64,000 nt of DNA, taken from positions 19,189,180 through 19,253,179 of the forward strand of contig NC_081141.1 of the NCBI RefSeq assembly GCF_958295425.1, written 5' to 3'. Origin of the DNA: Solea solea (lineage: Eukaryota; Chordata; Actinopteri; Pleuronectiformes; Soleidae). The notes beneath the pieces are model-generated. The model was not told the DNA's origin and searched no databases. It saw only the letters and a program-made list of their open reading frames with translations. The position numbers and the translations under genes are program-made. Positions 54,578-64,000 of the stretch are shown one piece after another (the first letter of the stretch is position 1; each line of letters begins with the position of its first letter).

Positions 54578-57500
54578 TTAGATTATCTTGACCACAGGGA
54601 AGTACTTATGTGCTGAGAAGTCAAATTCAGGGAGCACCTAGGGAAAAAGGAAACACCACATGGAGTTAAACTGATGACAATGGCTGCTAATTCAACACCA
54701 CCATATACACATTCATTTCAGATATCTATATATAAATACATATATAATATAAAAAAAATCCTTATGAATTACTGTAACCAGAAAACAGATAATAGTAATC
54801 ATAATAGTTCTGTTACCTTAGTCTCCTTTTTGTGCCCTCCAGCTAGGAGCTTCATAACCACTATGTTGGGTTTGGCCACCTTGAGTATACGGTTCACCTG
54901 TTAATTAATAGCAGTGAAAAGGTCAAAACTAACATGCAAAACAACAAACTATTTCATTTTTGACATACATACATCAGAAACACTCATATTTGGTTAATAA
55001 GGTCACAATAGGTTATGACAACAACTAAAATTGCGCTCAAGAGTTTCCTTTGCAAATTAAGAGCCTTTGACATCAAAAACACAACCCTTAAGAGTTCCTT
55101 TAAAAAAAACTTACCAATTTGTTCCTAGTGGCAGAAAATGTCACCTGCCCAAAAACTGTTCTATTCTTTTCCACTTTATATGAGTCAATCTTTTAAAACT
55201 ACTTCAGCCTGAAATATTTTTTGCCAACAATCAAGAACGGAATGGCAGAAAATGTCCCTAGGGTTAACTCTTAAGGGTTAAACAATCAAGCATTTATTTT
55301 ATAGCCGTTTCATGAACTGACCTCAGGATCTGGGCTGGACACATTTTCTAGGATAAGCTTGGCCTGCTGAAAGTGTTTGCTAGCTGCCAGGTAGAGGTCA
55401 GCCGAGCCTGGCGGAGGATTATACTTCTTTAGATCGGACATCTCCTGCACCAAGCAAGAGAGGAAACATAAAAAAGTGGAGTGTGAGAGAGGATGAAGAG
55501 GAATGGTTGGATAAAAAGGGAGGAAAGGAAAGATTACCTTAAACTGGATGTAGTGCACAGGTGGGGGGGTGACGACACTGTTGAAGGGGGCGAAGCGATG
55601 CTCGTAGCGTACCTGCTCGCTGTCCAGCTCAAACTGAGGCTTACGTACCTTTCCGTCCATGTCCAGTGCAACCATGGTCTAAAGGCAGAGGCAGAGAAAG
55701 GACAGGTAATGTCTCAGTGGGCCTACAGAGTGAAGAGAGGTCAGTATTTTTATTCAAACCTTACCTTGTACATGCCAGCACACATGTTCTGGTATGCTTG
55801 ACTCATGGTAATCTCCTTGCTGAGAGGACGAACTGCAAAGTAATTTACAAACATCATCAGTATCTGCTACAACTATAGAGAGAGATACCATGTTGATATA
55901 GACTCGTACACTTGACTTAAGAGAGCGTAATCCGCTGGATATGAGGTTTATTAAAACAAAGTCTACCTTTCTTCTTCTTCTTAGTCTTTTTGCTGCTGCG
56001 TCCTTTAAGCTGCTCCTCCAGAATCCGCTCCTCTGCCATTTGAGAGGAGTCGGCTCTGCTCAGGGTGGACATCAGCCAAGCGTAAAGGAACTCTGACAGG
56101 TACCTGGGGGCAAAAACAATCACATAATTATATGTAGATGAACACAACTGCACCTGTGTGTGAGGGTCACTGAGCATTTGTGCCAGTTTGTTCGAGCCAA
56201 CAACAAACAAAATGTGTGCACTCCTACCAGTAGATGTAATAGTACTCATGCATGCTGTACAGTTCCAGTTCAAAGCCACTCAGCAGGTACTGGATCATGA
56301 TCCTGAGGTTATGATAGAGGATCCATGTGCCGAGACAGGCCAGATGCTGTCGCTGAGGCTCAAGTTTCATCAGTAAGCTATGCAACGCTGCGTCCACCTT
56401 CTCTGCCTGCAGAGCACAGAGAATGACTTAAGTAGCTGGTTTTAAGTGGATCAAATCCTTGAAATGAAAGAATATAGTTGTAAAATTTAAGCTTAATTTG
56501 TATGACAGAAAATAAGGAAAATGGAGGAATCAGGTGCAGGTCACCTCATCCTGTAGGGTGGCAAACTCCTCAAGAATGTGACCCAGTTTGTCTCTTTGTC
56601 GAGCTCGGTTGTGTCCATGGATCTGGATCAGACTGCAAAATGGCTACAGGGGAAATTGAAAAACACACAAACATAAAAAATTCATGCTCTGTGTTCAAGT
56701 ATTCCACACTTTCGGGGTTACACCCATTATCCTACAACAGCAAATCTGGCAGTTCTGTCATCCCTTTGTTTTTACCCAACTATTGATAAACAGCCCTCTG
56801 CACTCTCTACTCATAAGAGTATACCTGCTTTAAAATAAAACTTGAATTTCGAAAAGGTTTATAATAAATTAATTTAACTTTTTTTTTACTGCCATGTTTG
56901 TACAGCAGTCTGAACAGATGGAGCAATCAGACTGTGTGTTTGGCATTTCGAAGGAGAGGCTTACTTAGTACGCCAGCCACATAAACCCAGTTCAAATAAA
57001 TTAACAAAGAACAAGGAAATGGCACAGAGTGGAGTGAGATGTGAAAGAGTGTGTGCATGCTTTTTGGTGTGCAAGGGCCTCTGTAATTCCCTGTAGTCCT
57101 GGTTTCTTGCAATCTGCAGTGTCATCATTAGATTTCACTGATTCTTTCTTACACACTGGACCTTTAACTGGACCAACAGATGTAATAACTTTGAACAGTA
57201 AAGGTGACATACTCTGGAGCAGTGCGTTACAAAGGAGTCAATGTAGTCTTTAGCCTGATGGTTGTTAAACAGACAACACCTGGAGAGAGAGAGAGGGAGA
57301 GAGAAGTGAAAAAACACAAGCACACAAACAACAAGCTTAATACATTATATGCTCACTCAAGATAGATTAAAAAACAAAAACTGACAACAACAGACTTACT
57401 TGTAGGAGAGGACAGGTGGACTGACAAAGTATCTCAAAGCATCTTTAATCATATCCTGCATCAGGTGGGTGCCAAACACTTTCTTATTATCGATCAGGAA

Positions 57501-60500
57501 CGTTGTCTGGATTTGCAGAAAATCATCTGTTTAGTTTAATTGGATTTAGATTCTACCGTGTTTTTCATTAAATAGTTATAATGCATGTGCAGCTGAACAA
57601 CAGTATGTCGTGATTTTCTCTGTTCTCATGTATGAGAACCAGTGTTGGGCAGTAAATCATTACTCAGGACATATATCGCTGTAATATTAGTACTTAACCT
57701 AGTTACTAGTAGTGTCAGACTTTTTGCTTTAAAAGGCTGCCATGTTTGCAGTCCTGCAGTTTGAGTAATAATAAAAGTAATAATATTACTTTTTAAAGGA
57801 GTAATATCTAATAGGAAACATATTACAATTCCTGAGTAACTTGCCCGACACTGATAAGAACAACCTTTAACTCACTTGAAGCAGAGATCTGGAGAGGACA
57901 CAGGGAGACTGCTCACTGAACTCACAGAAGAAATCCTGGTAAAAAACACAAATATAAAACAACAGCATTTCTTTTTTTTTTTTTCCTAATATATCTTCAG
58001 GGTTAAGGAATACTTTTGAATGTGTGGTTCTCTATGTTTATTATTGTGTGTTTACCAGTATGCCATGTAGGTTGGTGGTGTTGATCACGTCACAGACGGT
58101 CTTGATTCGCTCTATAAGTTTGCTGAAGTAGGCCACCATGTCTTCTCTCTTAATGATCTTGGCGTAGCGAGGAAAGGTAGGCGGCAGCAGTCTCTGGTTG
58201 ACCAGGGGCTCAAAGCCCATCATGATGGGATGGTCTGCAGCATACACAGAAAGAAACTCAAAGGTTAACAGATACCCCACTTCCTGATTATATTTGTTTT
58301 TAGCTCTGTGTGGGAAAATGCTAATTTAATCTAGCTGACACTATTACAATTCAAGGTTGCCATGACAGCATCTTGACTGGACGGCTGGAGGGCGAGAACG
58401 CATATAATGTAACCTACCCCTAGTAGTGCTGGAGATAGTAAATTGTCTTTGTACCTGTGTCCTTACATAGACAGAGAGGTATGTGTGTCTCACCTCCTTT
58501 AGTGGTGTCATTCTGTGACTGGATGCCATGCTGGATACTGGAATGAATAGCGGATAAGAGGTCAGCTGCCTGAACCACAAGTTTTTGGGCCTCACCCACT
58601 GAGCTGGTCTGTTAAAGATTCACACAAAAACCAAAAAGTACAAAGAAATAAATTATAGACAAGTTGCTGCAATTGCACAAGATACCTAAGTGCCATTCTC
58701 CTCACTGATATGCATCACATTTTAAAGCCATTTGTCAGACATGTTCTCTGTCAACTAATTGTCTTGCTTTTGTATAATGAATTACCTCTTTTTTGGTGAA
58801 GGCAATCAGTGCAGTCAGTAGAAGGCGTGTGAATTTGATTCTGTTAAAAAGTGCCAAGAACTGCTGATGCTGGAATGAAAAGAGCATAAAACAAAAGACA
58901 GACATTTTTTTCCCTCCTTTATTTTTGATACTATAATTACAACTGATGGAAATTCCCAAGAATAGTCTCTAAAGGTCACCTCAAGCCCACACTGGTAGAC
59001 AGGAGATTAAAAACAGTTTATAATTAGAAGAAGGAGACTGAGAAGGTTGATGCATGGTTTAGTTTGTAACTTAAGTGTGATATTGTGTAACATTTATTTT
59101 ACTGCTTGAAGATTTCATGGGGAAAAACAAGTACTGTTCAGCTTTCAGATGCTCTAAATGTGACTGAAAAACATGAATTTAACAAAAGCTGCACAGACAT
59201 GGAAGAATGATGACTCACTTCCAGCTCAACATCTGGGTTCCGCTGCTCACCCTGTCGACTCCGTGTGCTCTGAGGGAGCAAGTCATAAACAAGAAAAAAA
59301 AAACATTACACACAATATAATGTGCATCAGCAGGACTTCACTCTAAGACATAGACTTAAACTGGTCGAGAACAATACCTTCACTCTCCTCTGCAACTCAT
59401 CCTCCACATCTTTTAGCATTCCTGGTAGGATGAACAAATGAGAGAGAGATGACATCAGCGATGTTTGGTCCTCTGTATCCACAGCATGCATTAAGTAGTA
59501 GTACAGTACTTGTACCTGTCACTCGCAGGTCTGTTACATTATTGGCCATTTTGAAGCCATAAGTCATGGCCTGGAAATCCTCCTACAGAGAAATATGGGA
59601 AACAGAGGTCTCAGACTGAGCTTTCAAAGGCCTCTTTCAAATGAAACAATTTATAATTAAATGTTTGCATCAATATCAATGGCCAGTAACACCAGTGATT
59701 ACAAAAAGGAACCAGATCCAAAGGAAACACAAAAGCATAAGCTGAATCTCATATATTAAAGCCTTCCAGTGCAGCATCACACAGATACAGTCACAAACTG
59801 TAGCAATGCTTACCTCCTCAAACACAGCAGCCTTATTGACTTTCTCTCGTGCAATGTCACACACTTTCAGGATGCCGAGGGCAAAGGCTTTGAGGGCCGG
59901 CTCCTCAATAAGGTCAGGGTTGTGGACGTAAAGGCAGGTGAAGACAGTCTGCGCCAGGGAGTGTCCCTCCAGCCATGTGATCTAAACATACACATGTTTA
60001 GGTAAACAACACAAAAGCAAGTTCCCCACAAGGTTTTGGGTCTGTGTGTCTGTGGAGGAGAGCTTCTTTACTCTTAACACAGCCCATATTTTTATTGTTT
60101 AAGATAATTCAAGAAACTCACCAAACAACAGAAACACGTGTCTATGATCCCTATAAGTTCAGGAAGAGTAAGGTCTTTAACCTTGATGGCACTTTCCTAA
60201 AAAACAAGATAAAAGAATAATTGAAGTACATGCTTGTATGATAAAACATACAAGAAGATGAGGCAAGGTGGCAATCATTAAAATTGTGGTGCATCAGAAG
60301 AAAAGAGCCTTGTAGAGTCATACCTGACCAATACAGGATTTGCTTTGTGCAGCATAACTGTACCTTAATAGCTTGTTCAAAGTTCAGCACTTTTCTGTTG
60401 ACCTGGTTTCCAATCATTCCGGCATCCATCTTGGGATCCATCATCTCTATGGCTGACATGGCCTCAAACAAACCAAACCTGTCACAATTAGTAGACAATT

Positions 60501-61396
60501 TAGTGTATGTTTTATTGTGTACACATGGTACCAGTATGAAGGATAATAATAACTCATCCTGATGTTTCTGGATTGGTGCGATAGCTGCTGCAGATAACAG
60601 TATGTGTTTCGTCATATAACCATATGTTAGAGGAGGACAGGGTGCTTCTCTGCAATTACATTGTCTATAATGTCTGTGAAACACCATACAGACTGCTGTT
60701 TCTCAAACAGTCTTTGGCATTTCCTTCAGAAACTGAAGGAAATCTACGCTACATTTGACATTTTATATTAATCATTAACTATGACAAAAATATACTATAA
60801 AAACAAATAAAAGAAGGAAAAGTGACATTTGCTGATGCTGTCATGATGACCGCATCATGACAGCATCAGCAAATGTTTGTTTATTTTAGCTAAGAGTTGG
60901 TGTGGGTTAAAGTGCCCTGGTGGCTCTGCTAGTGTGCAACTGAGAAGTGCTGCATAGCGCTGAATAAATATCTTTTTAACTAAAATCAATTGAACAGCTC
61001 TAATCAATGTTTTTATATGGTAAGCAGAGTGACTCTGCTTGTCTAGGGGCAAGTAGAAACAATATCATATTAATTGCTGTGATAGTAATATCAGTCAACT
61101 AAGCCCTCTAAAGTGTGAGTCTGCAAAAAGCTATTTTCTTACTCACAGTTTGTCATGAAGCAACTCCCCAAGGTTCAGTTCTGCATGAACAAAGGACACG
61201 GTGAGCATCAAGGGTTACCATGTCAGTCCCTTTCACACCCACACACACACACACACACACACAGTCTGCCGTTACCTTTGCATGCACACTTGAATTCATG
61301 TGTAATATCCACCCAGTTGGCATTGTTCTTCATCTTATCTGGGATGCCAAGCCCCCAACCAGCATCATCATCCTCAACTGCTGATTTCATTACCAT
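54578..61396 (-). CDS. naa35: N-alpha-acetyltransferase 35, NatC auxiliary subunit (MAK10 homologue)
   Basis: NAA35 is the large scaffold subunit of NatC, which with NAA30 and NAA38 acetylates N-terminal Met followed by hydrophobic residues; it is cytoplasmic. Twenty-two coding exons on the minus strand join in phase to 724 residues (human 725): 61396-61276, 61180-61147, 60478-60364, 60196-60122, 59981-59814, 59582-59516, 59421-59378, 59269-59219, 58869-58786, 58608-58494, 58234-58056, 57935-57876, 57506-57400, 57279-57213, 56643-56545, 56406-56228, 56103-55967, 55832-55765, 55678-55538, 55444-55322, 54897-54817 and 54637-54578. Signatures include [14 protein letters not shown] at the start, [69 protein letters not shown], a lysine-rich [25 protein letters not shown] and [17 protein letters not shown] at the end. 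The exon 56643 acceptor is TGTAG; a nearer TTTTGCAG would break frame. Confidence 0.98.
57640..57853. mobile_element. hAT-type MITE in a naa35 intron
   Basis: Begins CAGTGTTGGGC and ends GCCCGACACTG (terminal inverted repeats, 10 of 11 matching) with AAGTAA/TTACT-rich interior. It is flanked by 8-bp direct repeats ATGAGAAC (57632-57639) and ATAAGAAC (57854-57861), one mismatch. Length is 214 bp with no coding capacity. Confidence 0.85.
60825..60876. repeat. naa35: Perfect 24-bp palindrome with 4-base spacer in naa35 intron
   Basis: The arm starting ACATTTGCTGATGCTG (60825-60848) is exactly the reverse complement of 60853-60876; the spacer is ACCG. It lies between naa35 coding exons 2 and 3. 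Confidence 0.97.
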
Positions 61397-62150
61397 GGTC
61401 ACTATTACCGACAAGAAAAACAAAATGTTCAGTTATGTATAGCTAAACTGACAAAAAAACAGTCTCTCATTGTCATAGAGTAGCAAGTATTATATGTTAA
61501 CATAATTACTAATGATGAAATGGAAACCTGATTTGCACACATTTACGAGGTCTAAACACTTTCTCCATCAGGCATTCCACTGGTTACCAAGTAAACTATC
61601 TGCTGAATGTTTGAGTTGAATAGCTGTAGTCTAAGTTTAAGATATAGCTAAAGTAGTCACAATTTTCAAGGGTCTCTCAGTATTAAACTTTGAACTCATC
61701 AATGCAATTTGTTGTCATATTTTACACTGATACACTGTGTTCCTTTAACTGTGCAGCGAGGTGCAATATTTGACTATTGTTTCTTACTCTGTTATTAATT
61801 GTGTTTATTGTTTATCGTATGTTTGCTAGCACAATTATGCCTGTTATGTCAATAAAGTATATCTGATTGAAATGACCCTTTCTTCTTCTACTTCGTTCTA
61901 CTGTTTATAACCGCAGACAACGCACATGCCATAAAACACACATATATATACACATATACGTATAGAGATGTTCGATGTTGTTGATGAATTAGCTTGTATT
62001 ACCGTGTGCTAACAAGCTAATGTTGCTTGGGTTACTCTCATATCTCCTGTGAACAAACCCTAAATGGCGCAGGTTTAAGGTTATTACATTTATTCCGCTT
62101 CATACAACACGGACGTGAAAGTTATATTCTCATTAAAGACATGTACATAC

Positions 62151-62260
62151 CTTCTTATTTTGTTTTGCAGCTATTGCACAGCTTCTTCGTATATTGTAAA
62201 GATTGGCGCACAGCTTTGACGTCAGAAGTTAGTGGCATCATGGGAAATGTAGTCCGTGTG
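62151..62260 (-). promoter_or_regulatory. naa35: naa35 noncoding first exon and promoter with ZNF143/THAP11-like motif
   Basis: A donor (AGAAG/GTATGT) ends a noncoding exon at 62151. Positions 62235-62254 read, on the minus strand, GACTACATTTCCCATGATGC, close to the promoter motif ACTACAATTCCCAGAATGC bound by ZNF143/THAP11. Transcription probably starts between about 62180 and 62240. Confidence 0.6.
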
Positions 62261-62389
62261 GATTGTCTGATGTTTGCGATGAGCTCAACCCTGGTGTGAA
62301 CCGTTTAACGTTTAAAGCCAGACCAGTGTATGTATCATATTATATATACATATTTATATATATTATATCAGTTACATTTTGGTGAAAGT

Positions 62390-62600
62390 AATGTCGCACT
62401 TGTCTCATTTTGAAGCTTTCCAGCCTCGTCCTGACTACAGAGACATAGTATAGCGTAATCACGTAAGACAGCCCCCTCTGTCTGACAGTCACCACCACAA
62501 CATCACCAGGGCGTTTCAGGCTGCTCTTACAACAGTGACAGTACCCCTTATCTCGGATACTGGACCGCCCTGAACGGGATAACAGCTCATTTTCCATGCA
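62390..62600 (+). other. Probable first exon of an unidentified divergent gene
   Basis: A GC-rich segment ends in a strong plus-strand donor (CATGCAG/GTACGTAA) at 62600. The ATG at 62595-62597 would give Met-Gln before the splice, or the exon is all 5' UTR. The rest of the gene is beyond the window, so no identity can be given. Confidence 0.4.
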
Positions 62601-64000
62601 GGTACGTAAAACCATTGTCCCTGTCAACGTTATACGTTTGTTGCGCGTTAGCTAACGTTGCCTGTATGCTGTTTATTTAAAATGACTGTGTGCTACATAA
62701 TTCCTTTAGCTAGCCTGCTGGTGCAGACAGGCGGTCGTTAATGAGTGATTCCCCTAGCAGGTGCAGAGGCATAGCAGCCTCAGCCAGACGGTGCATTTGG
62801 TAAAACTGCATTGCGTAGTTGTAAAGCTTGCTAAAACACCGACAGCTGCTAACTTAACCCGCATGTCCCCGCGGGTTTCTGATATAACAGCTGTTTAGCC
62901 TAGAGATGAGACGAGATACGATGTTATCTTGCACCGCGATAAAGGGGACTTATGAGAAATTGATCGCGGTTTGTTGCAGCTATTGGGTTGATTGTGAACG
63001 GGCAACATCGTCAATATTTTACGCAACTGACTTCACAAGTAATTCGTAAAAAACATGGTCCCAGTGATTTGTTTTTTTTAAGTGTCACAAGGGGGAGCTC
63101 GCAAATGTCCCAAAAAGTGCAAAAATCTGTCTGCACATAGACAGATTTTCATTTTAAACAATTAACAATTAACTAATCTAACAAAATATTACAGGTAGTA
63201 CCAACAAAGTGTGCTCCAATGTTAACGTCGAAACTTTATACATGAACAGGGTAACTCAAGAGGAATGAAATGTTTTGGGTCCCCCTCTGTTGTTTTTTTT
63301 TTTTTTTTTTCATTGATTGCATGTAGAAATGGAATGGAATGAAAGTAGCAGTTACATATTTTATTTCCTTTATATTACATTTACTTAACCCTAAATACTC
63401 AACATAAAGATTTTGACCAGGTCAGGACGGGCCCTTCATTTCCCATTCCTCAATGTTATCAGAGCAGCTGCAGAGTCACACCCGATTATCCAGTAAGCAG
63501 TTCTACTGGCAATTTTACAAAATGTGGTCTGACATGCGAACCTGTCTGTTCTGAAGTTTAGCAGCAAACATGCCAAAGCCAGTCTGTCCTAATTCTAGAT
63601 CCTTAGACCCATTTGTAAAAATCTGAAAATGTTCTTGTCTGACTTACAGTAGATTTGTATACTTCTGTTTTTGTATTTGTAAATTCTGTGTATCTTCACG
63701 AATAGCTAAGGCCACTTTCAAAACTAGAATGGGACCAGAGACCAGGCAGATCCAATTACTGTGTGCTGCTCCAGCCCAATGAATGGTGTAAGCTAAGCTG
63801 CCTTATGTGAAGAAAGATTTTTTCTTGATATCATCCAACTCCGAGCACTCGAAGGGTCTTTTGCAGTAGACTTGAGGCTACTCAACCTAGCCCAGACATG
63901 TTTGCTTCCTCTGGATTTTAGAGGGGATTCTCGTATGTGAACAAGTAAGGCTGGGGCAGATTCTAAGGGACTTGTTCCCTGTCCCATACCTTATGATTGC
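62601..64000. other. Region after the divergent first exon, no exon recognised
   Basis: CpG-containing sequence to about 63010, then ordinary AT-rich DNA with a poly-T tract near 63290-63310. A 64-codon minus-strand frame at 63793-63987 (SPLKSRGSKHVWARLSSLKS within it) may be antisense of a mobile element; I could not place it. Confidence 0.35.

Noticed and set aside
56620..56643. TTTTGCAG acceptor at 56633 for the naa35 exon
   Set aside because: It leaves the joint out of phase and drops the conserved PFCS; the TGTAG acceptor at 56644 restores both.
63793..63987. 64-codon minus-strand frame at the right end
   Set aside because: Composition suggests possible antisense of a repeat, but no domain could be identified and it sits close to the window edge.

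Overview
This window is vertebrate nuclear DNA, almost certainly from a teleost fish. Every gene is split into many short exons with GT–AG introns, and gene density is about one per 10 kb. It carries long CA/GT, GATA and TATAG microsatellites, and many small hAT-type elements, a mariner-like element and LINE-derived repeats of the kinds common in fish. Six protein genes were rebuilt by joining exons in both frame and phase. The five recognised genes encode proteins close in length and sequence to their mammalian counterparts.

Layout. Positions 1-7.2 kb (minus): the 5' part of nipbl (cohesin loader), with eight coding exons, a noncoding first exon and a GC-rich promoter; the gene runs off the left edge. 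Positions 9-22.5 kb (minus): slc1a3, the glial glutamate transporter EAAT1/GLAST, complete in nine coding exons. Positions 22.6-31.3 kb: a 9-kb intergenic region with a 285-bp terminal-inverted-repeat element, a 1,022-bp mariner-like element and simple repeats. Positions 31.3-39.3 kb (plus): lmbrd2, complete in 17 coding exons. Positions 40.1-46.7 kb (plus): golm1, complete in nine coding exons. Positions 46.7-51.2 kb: repeat-rich intergenic DNA. Positions 51.2-52.9 kb (plus): a trypsin-fold serine protease gene with a TATA box, signal peptide and activation site, but without the catalytic serine and the C-terminal part of the fold; a LINE reverse-transcriptase fragment lies just downstream. 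Positions 54.1-62.3 kb (minus): naa35, complete in 22 coding exons. From about 62.4 kb (plus): the probable first exon of an unidentified, divergently transcribed gene.

The genes do not form a pathway. They cover cohesin loading (nipbl), glutamate uptake (slc1a3), a nine-span membrane protein linked to GPCR signalling (lmbrd2), a Golgi membrane protein (golm1) and N-terminal acetylation (naa35). Their order is informative: nipbl, slc1a3 and lmbrd2 are neighbours on human 5p13, and golm1 and naa35 on human 9q21. Both regions belong to the chicken Z chromosome, so the window appears to keep an ancestral linkage that was split in mammals.

The most unusual points are the serine-less protease next to a LINE fragment, a mariner-like element with perfect 33-bp ends and a transposase C-terminal relic, a 345-bp foldback structure in a golm1 intron, a perfect 24-bp palindrome in a naa35 intron, and the loss of the furin-site P4 arginine in golm1. 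I found no convincing evidence of a wholly new multi-gene system. All calls were made by reading the sequence; no database search was run.
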